Shown here piece by piece: positions 50,438 to 58,917 of a stretch of 64,000 nt of DNA; the first letter of the stretch is position 1, and the number at the start of each line of letters is the position of its first letter. Under the pieces are notes generated by a model that was given only the letters and a program-made list of their open reading frames with translations, did not search any database and was not told where the DNA came from. The position numbers and the translations under genes were made by a program. Location: positions 1 through 64,000 of the forward strand of contig NZ_PQSS01000036.1 of the NCBI RefSeq assembly GCF_002920535.1. The letters run 5' to 3'. The stretch comes from Streptomyces sp. Ru71. Its GTDB lineage: Bacteria; Actinomycetota; Actinomycetes; Streptomycetales; Streptomycetaceae.

Positions 50438-51529
50438 TCACGCCACCCGGTACCGCGCCACCTCTTCCGTGCGCAGCTCCAGCCCGTGGCCGGGACCGGT
50501 CACGGGCCGTATCGTGCCGCCGGCCGGATCCAGGGCGCCGTCGAAGAACATGTCCTCGATGCGGACGTGGTCGTGGAACCACTCGATGTGCCGCAGGTTC
50601 GGCAGCGCCGCGCAGGCGGCGGCGTGCGCGTGCGGGGCGCAGTGCGCGGACACCTCCAGGCCGTGTGCCTGGGCCAGCGCCGCGGCCCGCAGGAACTCCG
50701 TGATCCCGCCGCATCGGGTCGCGTCGATCTGCAGGCAGTCGACCGCGCCTGCGGCGATCATCCGGGCGAAGTACGGCAGGTCGTAGCCGTACTCGCCGGC
50801 CGCCACGTCGCACACCAGCGCGTCCCGCACCAGGCGCAGCCCGGTCAGGTCGTCGGAGGACACCGGCTCCTCGAACCAGCCGACGCCCTGTTCCGCGAGC
50901 GTGTGTCCGATGCGCACCGCCTGCTTGCGGGTGTAGGCGCCGTTGGCGTCGACGTACAGCTCGGCCTGTGAGCCGATCACCCGGCGGGCCTCGCGCACCC
51001 GGGCCAGGTCCCGGCGTACCGCGCGCCCCCAGTCCTCACCGATCTTGATCTTGACGCGCGGGATGTGCTGGCCGTGCACCCAGCCGTTGAGCTGGGCCGC
51101 GAGATGGGTGTCGTGGTACGTCGTGAAGCCGCCGCTGCCGTAGACCTGGACCTCCTCGCGGCAGACGCCCAGCAGCCGGGCCAGCGGCAGCTCCAGCAGC
51201 CGGGCCTTCAGGTCCCACAGGGCGATGTCCAGCGCGGAGATCGCGCAGGCGGCGACCCCCGGGCGGCCTGCGTTGCGCACGGAGGCGCTCATCGCGGCGT
51301 GCACCGCCGGGATGTCCAGCGGGTCGCGGCCCTCGACGAGCGGGCCCAGCTGCTCGTCCAGGAACGCGCCGACGGCCGGCGGGCCGTACGTCCAGCCCGT
51401 GCCGGTCGCGTCGCCCGCGCTCACCTCGGCGATCACGATCGACGTCGCGTCCCAGGAGAGCGTGCCGTCCGCCTCGGGGGCGTCGGTCGGCACCGTGTAC
51501 ACCGACACGGCCGGCCGGTGGAGCTTCAT
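50438..51529 (-). CDS. Enolase-superfamily sugar acid dehydratase-like protein (MR/MLE)
   Basis: A 363-aa mandelate racemase/muconate lactonizing enzyme family member. The catalytic K-x-K is in RVKIKIGED. The metal ligands are Asp in YVDANGAY, Glu in WFEEPVSSDD and Glu in AAGEYGYD, and ATRCGGITE and SAHCAPHAH supply the later strands. These enzymes abstract the alpha proton of a carboxylate; which acid is used here cannot be read from the sequence. It is 15 bp downstream of the F420-type oxidoreductase gene on the same strand, so they form a two-gene unit. Confidence 0.83.
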   Translation of the reverse strand: MKLHRPAVSVYTVPTDAPEADGTLSWDATSIVIAEVSAGDATGTGWTYGPPAVGAFLDEQLGPLVEGRDPLDIPAVHAAMSASVRNAGRPGVAACAISALDIALWDLKARLLELPLARLLGVCREEVQVYGSGGFTTYHDTHLAAQLNGWVHGQHIPRVKIKIGEDWGRAVRRDLARVREARRVIGSQAELYVDANGAYTRKQAVRIGHTLAEQGVGWFEEPVSSDDLTGLRLVRDALVCDVAAGEYGYDLPYFARMIAAGAVDCLQIDATRCGGITEFLRAAALAQAHGLEVSAHCAPHAHAAACAALPNLRHIEWFHDHVRIEDMFFDGALDPAGGTIRPVTGPGHGLELRTEEVARYRVA

Positions 51530-51544
51530 CGCGTCCCTGTCCTC

Positions 51545-52498
51545 TCAGGTCAGCTGCGGCAGCACCTTCGTGCGGTAGAAGTCGAAGAAGCCGCGCAGGT
51601 CGGGGCCTATCTGGTTGACGTAGACGACGTCGAAGCCCGCGTCGGCGAACCGGCGGAGCTCGGCGACGTGCTCGTCCACGTCGTCGCCGCACACCCGGCT
51701 CTCGCGGACCATGTCCTCGGTGACCAGCTGCTGGGCCTGCTCGAAGTGCTTGGGCGAGGGCAGCACCTGGCCGAGTTCGCCGGGCAGCTGCTCGTTGGCC
51801 CACAGGCGGTGGACCGTGCGGACGGCGGCGTCCTTGTCGGTGTCGTAGCAGACCTTGGTGCCGCCGCTGACGGGCTTGGCCCCGCCGCCGCCCTTGCGGT
51901 ACTGCTCGACCATGTCCGGGTCCGGCTCGATCGTGATGTAGCCGTCGCCGACCCGGGAGGCCAGCTTGGTGGCGGCCGGGCCGAAGCCGGAGATGTCGAT
52001 GGGGACCGGCTCGTCGGGGACCGTGTAGAGGCGGGCGTTCTCCACCGTGTAGTGCGTGCCGTGGTGGTTGACCTCCTCGCCGGTGAACAGGCGGCGCATC
52101 ACCTGGATGGCCTCGTCCAGCATCTCCAGGCGTACGTGCGCCGGGGGCCAGGGGCCTCCGAGGATGTGCTCGTTGAGGGCCTCACCGGTGCCGACGCCAA
52201 GACGGAAGCGGCCGTTCGTCATGACCGCGCTGGTGGCGGCGGCCTGCGCGACGACGGCGGGGTGGATGCGGACGGTGGGGCAGGTGACGGCTGTCTCGAT
52301 CGGCAGGGACACGGCTTCGGAGAGGGCGCCTATCACCGACCACACGAAGGGGCTCTGGCCCTGTTCGTCGTTCCAGGGGTGGTAGTGGTCCGAGATCCAC
52401 AGGGCCTGGAACCCGGCCTGCTCGGCCATCCGGGCCTGCTCGATCAGCTCCGCGGGTCCGTACTGCTCGCAGGAGAGGAAGTAGCCGTACTCGGGCAT
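51545..52498 (-). CDS. LLM-class F420-dependent oxidoreductase (TIGR03557-like)
   Basis: A 317-aa luciferase-like TIM-barrel oxidoreductase of the F420-dependent glucose-6-phosphate dehydrogenase-like group: MPEYGYFLSCEQYGPAELIE, WISDHYHPWNDEQGQSPF, GVGTGEALNEHILG and SGFGPAATKLASRVGDGY. Cofactor F420 is expected from the family; the substrate is unknown. The start is ATG 52498, although a spurious longer frame continues far upstream across the divergent gene. Pairs with the enolase-superfamily gene, possibly in oxidation then dehydration of a sugar acid. Confidence 0.85.
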   Translation of the reverse strand: MPEYGYFLSCEQYGPAELIEQARMAEQAGFQALWISDHYHPWNDEQGQSPFVWSVIGALSEAVSLPIETAVTCPTVRIHPAVVAQAAATSAVMTNGRFRLGVGTGEALNEHILGGPWPPAHVRLEMLDEAIQVMRRLFTGEEVNHHGTHYTVENARLYTVPDEPVPIDISGFGPAATKLASRVGDGYITIEPDPDMVEQYRKGGGGAKPVSGGTKVCYDTDKDAAVRTVHRLWANEQLPGELGQVLPSPKHFEQAQQLVTEDMVRESRVCGDDVDEHVAELRRFADAGFDVVYVNQIGPDLRGFFDFYRTKVLPQLT

Positions 52499-52663
52499 GG
52501 GTGGTGCCTCCCCGAGATGGGGGTGGGAGCGCTGGTCCGCGACCGAGTACCCACAGCCGCGCCACTGAACGCTGGGGCCGCGCCACCGAGCCCCACGTTT
52601 CGGCCCCCCGCCCGGGGAAACGCGGAGGGTCTCGTGGCAGATGCAGGCGGTGGAGGGGAAGTC

Positions 52664-54076
52664 ATGGTGAGTCGACCCCGGATCGTGATCGTCGGTGGAG
52701 GATTCGCCGGTTACCGGGCGGCGCGGACTCTGGGGCGGCTGGCCCGGGGACGGGCCGAGATCGTGCTGCTCAATCCCACCGACTACTTTCTGTATCTGCC
52801 CCTGCTGCCCCAGGTCGCCGCCGGGATCCTTGAGGCGCGGCGGGTCACCGTGTCGCTGACCGGGACCCTGCGGGACGTGCGGCTGGTGCTCGGGGAGGCC
52901 GGTCGCGTCGACCTGGACGCGCGGACCGTGCACTACACCGGGCCCGAGGGGGACAGCGGGGCCCTGGAGTACGACCGGCTCGTGCTCGCCGCGGGGAGCG
53001 TCAACAAGCTGCTGCCCATTCCCGGGATCGCCGAGCACGCCCACGGTTTCCGGGGGCTGCCCGAGGCGCTGTATCTGCGGGACCACGTGATTCGGCAGGT
53101 GGAACTGGCCGCCGGCGCCGACGATCCCGCCGCCCGGGCCGCACGCTGCACCTTCGTCGTCGTCGGCGCCGGGTACACCGGAACCGAGGTCGCCGCGCAG
53201 GGGCAGTTGTTCACCGACGCGCTGGTGCGCAGGCGTCCCGTGGGTGACGGAACCCGCCCGCGCTGGATGCTGCTCGACATCGCCGAGCGCGTCCTGCCCG
53301 AGCTGGACGAACGGCTGTCCCGCACCGCCGACCGCGTGCTGCGCGAGCGCGGCGTCGACGTGCGCATGGGCACGTCCGTGAAGGAGGCGACCGAGCGCGG
53401 CGTCCTGCTCACCGACGGTGAGTTCGTCGACACCCGCTCCCTGGTGTGGTGCGTGGGCGTGCGGCCCGATCCGCTCGCCGAGTCGCTGGGGCTGCCGATG
53501 GAGAAGGGGCGGCTCCTCGTCGAGCCGACCCTGCGCGTGCCGGGGCGGCCCGAGGTGTTCGCCTGCGGGGACGCCGCCGCCGTACCGGACCCGGCCAAGC
53601 CGGGCGCGTACACACCGATGACCGCGCAGCACGCCTGGCGGCAGGGGAAGCTCGCCGGGCTCAACGTCGCCGCCTCGCTCAGCGGCGGCGAGCTGCGGCC
53701 CTACGCGCACCGGGACATGGGGTTCGTCGTCGATCTCGGGGGCGTCCAGGCCGCCGCCAACCCGCTCGGCGTTCCGCTGTCCGGAGCGCCGGCCGGGCTC
53801 GTCACCCGCGGCTACCACCTCGCGGCGATGCCCGGCAACCGGGTCCGGGTCGCCGCCGACTGGCTGCTGGACGCCGTACTGCCGCGCCAGGGCGTGCAGT
53901 TGGGGCTCGTGCGGTCCTGGTCCGTGCCCCTGGACACGGCCTCACCCGAGCTGGCCCGGATGCCCGGAGGACCCGACCGTGAGTCCGCCCAGCAGCCCGG
54001 ACCCGACGTCCTCGACGCCGACCATCCCGCCCCCGGTCCCGTCAAGCGCACCGACGAACCCGACGACCGAAGCTGA
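52664..54076 (+). CDS. Type II NADH dehydrogenase-like FAD oxidoreductase
   Basis: A 470-aa pyridine nucleotide-disulfide family protein of the NDH-2 type, which passes electrons from NADH to menaquinone without pumping protons. FAD motif IVIVGGGFAGYRAARTL, NAD motif VVVGAGYTGTEVA, second FAD motif EVFACGDAAAVPD, and MTAQHAWRQGKLAG. The last 30 residues are a Pro/Asp-rich tail not usual in the family. GGAGGGGAAG precedes ATG 52664. The transketolase gene starts 10 bp later, so they are cotranscribed. Confidence 0.85.
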   Translation: MVSRPRIVIVGGGFAGYRAARTLGRLARGRAEIVLLNPTDYFLYLPLLPQVAAGILEARRVTVSLTGTLRDVRLVLGEAGRVDLDARTVHYTGPEGDSGALEYDRLVLAAGSVNKLLPIPGIAEHAHGFRGLPEALYLRDHVIRQVELAAGADDPAARAARCTFVVVGAGYTGTEVAAQGQLFTDALVRRRPVGDGTRPRWMLLDIAERVLPELDERLSRTADRVLRERGVDVRMGTSVKEATERGVLLTDGEFVDTRSLVWCVGVRPDPLAESLGLPMEKGRLLVEPTLRVPGRPEVFACGDAAAVPDPAKPGAYTPMTAQHAWRQGKLAGLNVAASLSGGELRPYAHRDMGFVVDLGGVQAAANPLGVPLSGAPAGLVTRGYHLAAMPGNRVRVAADWLLDAVLPRQGVQLGLVRSWSVPLDTASPELARMPGGPDRESAQQPGPDVLDADHPAPGPVKRTDEPDDRS

Positions 54077-54085
54077 AGGAGCCTC

Positions 54086-55933
54086 ATGAACACCGGTGAA
54101 CTCGTCGAACTCGGACAGCAGTTGCGCGTGGACAGCGTGCGCGCGGCCGCCGCCGCGGGCTCCGGGCATCCGACGTCGTCGATGTCCGCGGCCGATCTGA
54201 TGGCCGTCCTGCTCGCCCACCACCTGCGCTACGACTTCGACCGGCCCGACCACCCGGGCAACGACCGCTTCGTCCTCTCCAAGGGCCACGCCTCGCCCCT
54301 GCTGTACGCCGTCTACAAGGCGGCCGGGGCCATCGACGACGACGAGCTGCTCACCTTCCGCAAGCTCGGCAGCCGGCTGGAGGGGCATCCGACCCCGCAG
54401 CGGCTGCCCTGGGTGGAGACCGCCACCGGTTCGCTCGGCCAGGGACTGCCGGTCGGCGTCGGCATCGCGCTGTCCGGCAAGCGGCTGGAGCACGACGGCT
54501 ACCGGGTGTGGGTCCTCACCGGCGACAGCGAACTCGCCGAAGGGTCGGTGTGGGAGGCCGCCGAGCACGCCGGGTACGAGCATCTGGACAACCTGGTGGC
54601 GATCGTCGACGTCAACCGGCTCGGACAGCGCGGACCCACCCGGCACGGCCACGACCTCGACGCCTACGCCCGCCGCTTCCAGGCCTTCGGCTGGCACACC
54701 ATCGAGATCGACGGCCATGACGTCGACGCCGTCGACCGCGCCTACGGGGAGGCCCTGTCCACCGCCGGGCAGCCCACCGCCATCCTCGCCCGCACCCTCA
54801 AGGGCAAGGGTGTGGCAGCGGTCCAGGACCGCGAGGGGCTGCACGGCAAGCCCCTGCCCGAGGCCGAGGAGGCCGTGCGGGAGCTGGGCGGCGTGCGCGA
54901 CCTGCGCGTCGAGGTGCACGCGCCGCCGACGGTCACCGTGCTGCGGTCCGCCACCAGCACACCCTACGAGCTGCCCCGCTGGGACAAGGGCGAGGAGGCC
55001 GCCACCCGGGACGCCTACGGCAAGGCGCTGGCCGCCCTCGGACGCGGGCGCGGCGACGTCGTCGCCCTCGACGGCGAGGTCGGCGACTCCACCCGCGCCG
55101 AGCTGTTCGGCAAGGAGCACCCCGACCGGTACATCGAGTGCTACATCGCCGAGCAGCAGATGGTCGCGACCGCCGTCGGGCTCGCCGCGCGCGGCTGGAC
55201 GCCGTACGCCTCCACCTTCGCGGCCTTCCTCACCCGCGCCTACGACTTCGTGCGGATGGCGGCCGTCAGCGGGTCCGGCATCAATCTGGTCGGCTCGCAC
55301 GCCGGGGTGGCCATCGGGCAGGACGGCCCCTCCCAGATGGGCCTGGAGGACCTGGCGATGATGCGGGCCGTGCACGGCTCCACCGTGCTGTACCCGTGCG
55401 ACGCCAACCAGGCCGCACACCTCGTCGCCGCGATGGCCTCCCTGGACGGCATCCGGTACCTGCGCACCTCGCGCGGCAAGTCCCCGGTGCTCTACGGCCC
55501 GGACGAGGACTTCCCCGTCGGCGGCAGCAAGGTGCTGCGCTCCTCCGGGAGCGACCGGCTGACGATCGTCGCGGCCGGGGTCACCGTGCCCGAGGCGCTC
55601 GCCGCCGCGGACGCGCTGGCCGCGCAGGACATCGCCGTCCGGGTGATCGACCTGTACTCCGTCAAGCCGGTCGACGCCGACACGCTGCGGCAGGCCGCCG
55701 AGGAGACCGGCTGCCTGCTCACCGTCGAGGACCACCATCCCGAGGGCGGCCTCGGCGACGCCGTCCTGGACGCCTTCACCGACGGGCGGCCCGTGCCGCG
55801 CCTGGTCCGGCTCGGGGTGCGGAACATGCCGGGCTCGGCGACCCCCGAGGAGCAACTGCGCGCCGCCGGCATCGACGCCGAGTCGATCGCGGCCGCCGGG
55901 CGGCTGCTGGTGGGGGAGGCGGTCGTGCGGTGA
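54086..55933 (+). CDS. tkt: Transketolase
   Basis: A 615-aa TPP enzyme. TPP domain: GSGHPTSSMSAADLMAVL, KGHASPLLYA, TATGSLGQGLPVG, the GDSELAEGS...N motif. Pyrimidine-binding domain: DGEVGDSTRAELF, IECYIAEQQMV, GSHAGVAIGQDGPSQMG. The C-terminal domain is complete. At 615 aa it is shorter than classical transketolases (about 660-700) and resembles the actinobacterial second copy. It may support pentose phosphate flux alongside the housekeeping enzyme. GAAGGAG precedes the ATG; GTGA overlap with the next gene. Confidence 0.88.
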   Translation: MNTGELVELGQQLRVDSVRAAAAAGSGHPTSSMSAADLMAVLLAHHLRYDFDRPDHPGNDRFVLSKGHASPLLYAVYKAAGAIDDDELLTFRKLGSRLEGHPTPQRLPWVETATGSLGQGLPVGVGIALSGKRLEHDGYRVWVLTGDSELAEGSVWEAAEHAGYEHLDNLVAIVDVNRLGQRGPTRHGHDLDAYARRFQAFGWHTIEIDGHDVDAVDRAYGEALSTAGQPTAILARTLKGKGVAAVQDREGLHGKPLPEAEEAVRELGGVRDLRVEVHAPPTVTVLRSATSTPYELPRWDKGEEAATRDAYGKALAALGRGRGDVVALDGEVGDSTRAELFGKEHPDRYIECYIAEQQMVATAVGLAARGWTPYASTFAAFLTRAYDFVRMAAVSGSGINLVGSHAGVAIGQDGPSQMGLEDLAMMRAVHGSTVLYPCDANQAAHLVAAMASLDGIRYLRTSRGKSPVLYGPDEDFPVGGSKVLRSSGSDRLTIVAAGVTVPEALAAADALAAQDIAVRVIDLYSVKPVDADTLRQAAEETGCLLTVEDHHPEGGLGDAVLDAFTDGRPVPRLVRLGVRNMPGSATPEEQLRAAGIDAESIAAAGRLLVGEAVVR

Positions 55934-56859
55934 GCGCCCCGGAGGCGCGCACGGTGCGGGCCGGGCGCCGGACCGTTCAGGTGCACCGGCCCGCCAAGGT
56001 GCTCTTCCCGGGCGACGGCGGCGGGGCCGAGGAGTACACCAAGGCGGACCTGGTCGACTACTACCGGTCCGTCGCCGCGTTCATGCTGCCGCATCTGCGC
56101 GGCCGGCCCTTGATGCTGGAGCGGCACCCGGACGGCGTGGACGGGCCCCGGTTCATGCAGAAGAACACCCCGGAGCACTATCCGGAGTGGATCAGCCGCG
56201 TCGAGCTGCCCAAGGAGGACGGCACCGTCTGCCACACCGTGTGCGAGGACACCGCCAGCCTCGTCTACCTCGCCGACCAGGCCTGCCTCACCTTTCACCG
56301 CTGGCTCTCCCGTACCGGCAGCATCGACACCCCGGACCGCCTGGTCTTCGACCTCGACCCGCCCGGCGACGACTTCCCGGCCGTCCGGCAGGCCGCCCGG
56401 TGGCTCGGCGAACTCCTCGACGAGCTGCGCCTGCCGTCGGCCCCGATGACCACCGGGTCCAGGGGCCTCCATGTCGTCGTCCCGCTGAGTGGCCGTCAGG
56501 ATTTCGAGGCGGTGCGGCAGTTCGCCCGGGACGTCGCCGAGCTGCTCGCCGCCGGGCATCCCGACCGGCTCACCACCGCCGCCCGCAAGAAGGACCGCGG
56601 CGACCGGCTCTATCTCGACGTCCAGCGCAACGCCTACGCCCAGACCGCCGTCGCCCCGTTCACCGTGCGGGCGCTGCCCGGCGCACCCGTGGCCGTGCCG
56701 ATCACCTGGGACCAGCTGGACGACCCCGGGCTCCACGCCCGCCGCTGGAGCATCGCCGACGCCGTCGACCAGGCACGCACCAACCCCTGGGCCGGACTGA
56801 TGGGCCGCGGGCGCGCGCTCGGGCCGGCCCGGCGGCGGCTCGACGCGCTGCGCGGCTGA
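55930..56859 (+). CDS. LigD-type DNA polymerase/primase domain protein
   Basis: A 309-aa stand-alone polymerase domain like that of LigD, used in non-homologous end joining with Ku. Family motifs: KVLFPGDGG, PLMLERHPDGVDG, QKNTPEH, catalytic Asp pair in FDLDPPGDDF, TTGSRGLHVVVPL, DRLYLDVQRNAYAQT and ITWDQLDD. No ligase or nuclease domain is attached. GTG 55930 overlaps the transketolase stop by 4 bp, so it rides on a metabolic transcript. Confidence 0.88.
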   Translation: MSAPEARTVRAGRRTVQVHRPAKVLFPGDGGGAEEYTKADLVDYYRSVAAFMLPHLRGRPLMLERHPDGVDGPRFMQKNTPEHYPEWISRVELPKEDGTVCHTVCEDTASLVYLADQACLTFHRWLSRTGSIDTPDRLVFDLDPPGDDFPAVRQAARWLGELLDELRLPSAPMTTGSRGLHVVVPLSGRQDFEAVRQFARDVAELLAAGHPDRLTTAARKKDRGDRLYLDVQRNAYAQTAVAPFTVRALPGAPVAVPITWDQLDDPGLHARRWSIADAVDQARTNPWAGLMGRGRALGPARRRLDALRG

Positions 56860-56870
56860 CCGACCACCGT

Positions 56871-56901
56871 GCGCGAGTGGAAGCGCTCATACCACTTGCG
56901 C
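56871..56901 (+). terminator. Hairpin between ligD-like gene and gas vesicle operon
   Basis: Ten-bp stem GCGCGAGTGG (56871-56880) with CCACTTGCGC (56892-56901), one G-U pair, 11-nt loop. It lies 12 bp after the ligD-like stop and 59 bp before gvpO. It may be a terminator, or part of gvp control. Confidence 0.6.
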
Positions 56902-56959
56902 CTGCCCGGGTGAAGGTTTGGCCATGGAACGAGCGGCCACACGGAGGGGAGAGGTGGCC

Positions 56960-57301
56960 ATGGCGAACACAAAGAACACGCGAGATTCGCAGAATTCACC
57001 GAACGAACCCGATGAGCGGCAGACCGCCGACGAGCGGCTGACCCCGATGGAGGTGCTCCGCAACGCACGGGCCCAGCTCGCCGAGCTGACCGGTATGAAC
57101 CCCGAGTCCGTGTCGTCCTTCGAGCAGACGGAGGACGGCTGGTCCCTGGAGGTCGAGGTCCTCGAACTCGCCCGGGTGCCCGACACGATGAGCCTCATGG
57201 CGAGCTACCAGGTCGACCTCGACCCCGAGGGGCAGCTCACCGGATACCGGAAGGTCCGGCGTTACGAGCGCGGCCGGGCAGACGCCCGAGGCGGCCGTTA
57301 G
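56960..57301 (+). CDS. gvpO: Gas vesicle protein GvpO
   Basis: A 113-aa GvpO-family protein: hydrophilic N-terminus (residues 1-30), then the conserved domain with LTPMEVLRNARAQLAELTGMNPESV, DGWSLEVEVLELARVPDTMSLMASY and GYRKVRRYERGR. In actinobacteria it heads the gas vesicle operon; its exact role, regulator or minor component, is unsettled. ATG 56960 follows GGAGGGGAGAGG; an earlier in-frame ATG at 56924 lies before that site. Separated from gvpA by 149 bp holding three palindromes. Confidence 0.88.
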   Translation: MANTKNTRDSQNSPNEPDERQTADERLTPMEVLRNARAQLAELTGMNPESVSSFEQTEDGWSLEVEVLELARVPDTMSLMASYQVDLDPEGQLTGYRKVRRYERGRADARGGR

Positions 57302-57321
57302 GTCTCCGGACCGCGAGCCGG

Positions 57322-57396
57322 CCGGTGGATCACCGGACCCGCACGATGCGGGCGGTGGACCACCGGGCCCGCACCGGGCAGCCGGTGGATCACCGG
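57322..57396 (+). repeat. Three palindromes at exact 30-bp spacing upstream of gvpA
   Basis: CCGGTG-GAT-CACCGG at 57322-57336 and again at 57382-57396, with CGGTG-GAC-CACCG between them (57353-57365). The centres are at 57329, 57359 and 57389, so the period is exactly 30 bp, close to three helical turns. The intervening sequence is also partly repeated (CCCGCAC). Located in the gvpO-gvpA gap. It may be an operator array or a set of mRNA hairpins setting different gvpO and gvpA levels. Confidence 0.8.
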
Positions 57397-57450
57397 TCTC
57401 GACGACCGCAACAGACACGATCACTGACGACAGAAGGAGGCACGGTCGGC

Positions 57451-57879
57451 ATGACCGTTGTCCCGGCACAGCAGACCGGCGGCGGAGGCGGCACCAGCGG
57501 CCTCTACGACGTTCTGGAGCTCGTTCTCGACAGGGGGCTGGTCATCGACGCGTTCGTGCGGGTGTCCCTGGTCGGCATCGAGATCCTCAAGATCGACGTA
57601 CGCGTCGTGGTGGCCAGCGTCGACACCTACCTGCGCTTCGCCGAGGCGTGCAACCGGCTCGACCTGGAGGCCGGGCCGCACAAGAGCCCGGGCCTTCCCG
57701 ACCTGGTCGGCGAGGTCACCGAGTCCGGCGCGCGCGGCAAGTCCAAGGGCGCCCTGTCCGGCGCCGCGCAGACCATCTCCGACGCGTTCAAGCAGGCACG
57801 CGAGGAGGGTGAGACCGAGGAGCGGCGGCCCCGCAGGTCCACAGCGGCCCGTCGCAAGCGGGAGGAGGAGCAGGAGTGA
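57451..57879 (+). CDS. gvpA: Gas vesicle structural protein GvpA
   Basis: A 142-aa GvpA-family protein. The 60-residue core is typical of the vesicle wall protein: LYDVLELVLDRGLVIDAFV, SLVGIEILKIDVRVVVASVDTYL, RFAEACNRL. It carries a charged C-terminal extension of about 65 residues (ESGARGKSKGALSG, then RRPRRSTAARRKREEEQE), which major wall proteins of cyanobacteria and haloarchaea lack. GvpA, GvpJ and GvpS in this operon all share the core. GAAGGAGG lies 12 nt before ATG. Stop overlaps gvpF by 4 bp. Confidence 0.9.
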   Translation: MTVVPAQQTGGGGGTSGLYDVLELVLDRGLVIDAFVRVSLVGIEILKIDVRVVVASVDTYLRFAEACNRLDLEAGPHKSPGLPDLVGEVTESGARGKSKGALSGAAQTISDAFKQAREEGETEERRPRRSTAARRKREEEQE

Positions 57880-58649
57880 GCACGTACGTCTACGGCATCG
57901 CCGCCGCCTCCCACCCGAAGCTTCCCGAGGGCATGGACGGCGTCGGCGAGCCCGCGCGCCCGGTCCGCATCCTCACGGCGGGCGAGCTGGCGGCCATCGT
58001 CAGCGACGCCCCCGAGGGGCTGCGCCCCAAGCGGCGCGACCTGCTCGCCCACCAGAACGTGCTCGGCGAGGCGGGCGCGGCCGGCTGCGTGCTGCCCATG
58101 CGGTTCGGCAGCGTCGCCCCCGACGACGACACCGTCGTCTCGGTGCTCACCGAGCGCGCCGACCACTACAAGGAACGCCTGCGCGCCCTCGACGGCCGTG
58201 TGGAGTACAACGTCAAGGCCAACCACGTGGAGGAGGCGGTCCTGCACCGGGTGATGGCCGAGAGCCCCGAGATCCGCTCCCTGGCCGAGGCCAACCGGCG
58301 CGCGGGCGGCGGCAGTTACGACGACAAGCTGCGCCTGGGCGAGATGGTCGCCGCGGCGGTCAAGGCCAAGGAGGCAGAGGACGCCACCGTCCTGCAGCGG
58401 ATGCTGGAGCCGGTCGCCGAGGCGGTGAGCGCCGGACCGGAGTCCAGCGGCTGGCTGGCCAACGTGTCGCTGCTGGTCGACAAGGACGCGGCCGACCGGT
58501 TCGTGGCCGCGGTCGAGCAGGCCCGCAAGGACCTGCCGCAGCTGGAGATCCGCGTCAACGGGCCGCTGCCGCCCTACAGCTTCGTCGACCCGGGCCCGGC
58601 CGAGCACTCGGCCAGCCTGGCCGGCGGCGCGGAGACCGAAGAGGGGTGA
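57876..58649 (+). CDS. gvpF: Gas vesicle protein GvpF (GvpF/L family)
   Basis: A 257-aa GvpF/L protein starting STYVYGIAAASHPKLPEG. Conserved: LAAIVSDAPEGLRPKRRDLLAHQNVL, VLPMRFGSVAPDD, ALDGRVEYNVKANH and the final GPLPPYSFVD. In known systems GvpF binds GvpA and helps nucleate assembly. A second member, GvpL, is at the end of the operon. GTG start, overlapping gvpA by 4 bp. Confidence 0.92.
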   Translation: MSTYVYGIAAASHPKLPEGMDGVGEPARPVRILTAGELAAIVSDAPEGLRPKRRDLLAHQNVLGEAGAAGCVLPMRFGSVAPDDDTVVSVLTERADHYKERLRALDGRVEYNVKANHVEEAVLHRVMAESPEIRSLAEANRRAGGGSYDDKLRLGEMVAAAVKAKEAEDATVLQRMLEPVAEAVSAGPESSGWLANVSLLVDKDAADRFVAAVEQARKDLPQLEIRVNGPLPPYSFVDPGPAEHSASLAGGAETEEG

Positions 58650-58653
58650 GGGC

Positions 58654-58917
58654 ATGGGCCTGCTCGGCGAGGTGTTCCTGCTGCCGTTCGCTCCGGTGCG
58701 CGGCAGCGCCTGGGTGATCAGACAGGTGCTCCAGGAGGCGGAGCGGATCTACTACGACCCGGCCACCGTGCGGTCCGAGCTGGCCCGCCTGGAGGAACGG
58801 CTGGAGGCCGGTGAGATCACCGAGGAGGAGTTCGACCGCCAGGAGGACGAGCTTCTCGACCGGCTGGAGACGTCGACGCGCGCGAGCGCGGGAACAGGTG
58901 AGTGGACGGCACGATGA
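58654..58917 (+). CDS. gvpG: Gas vesicle protein GvpG
   Basis: An 87-aa GvpG protein: MGLLGEVFLLPFAPVRGSAWV, then a strongly helical, acidic segment (VRSELARLEERLEAGEITEEEFDRQEDELLDRLE, residues 39-72) with heptad character. It is an accessory assembly factor that associates with GvpF/L in studied systems. It starts 4 bp after gvpF and overlaps gvpY by 4 bp. Confidence 0.9.
   Translation: MGLLGEVFLLPFAPVRGSAWVIRQVLQEAERIYYDPATVRSELARLEERLEAGEITEEEFDRQEDELLDRLETSTRASAGTGEWTAR

Noticed and set aside
51065..54076. 1003-aa version of the NADH dehydrogenase-like protein
   Set aside because: The first 533 codons are antisense to the enolase-superfamily and F420 oxidoreductase genes; the FAD motif starts just after ATG 52664, which has a good ribosome site.
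57322..57396. CRISPR-like array from three evenly spaced repeats
   Set aside because: Only 15-bp palindromes at 30-bp spacing, with intervening sequence also similar, and no cas genes; not a CRISPR array.
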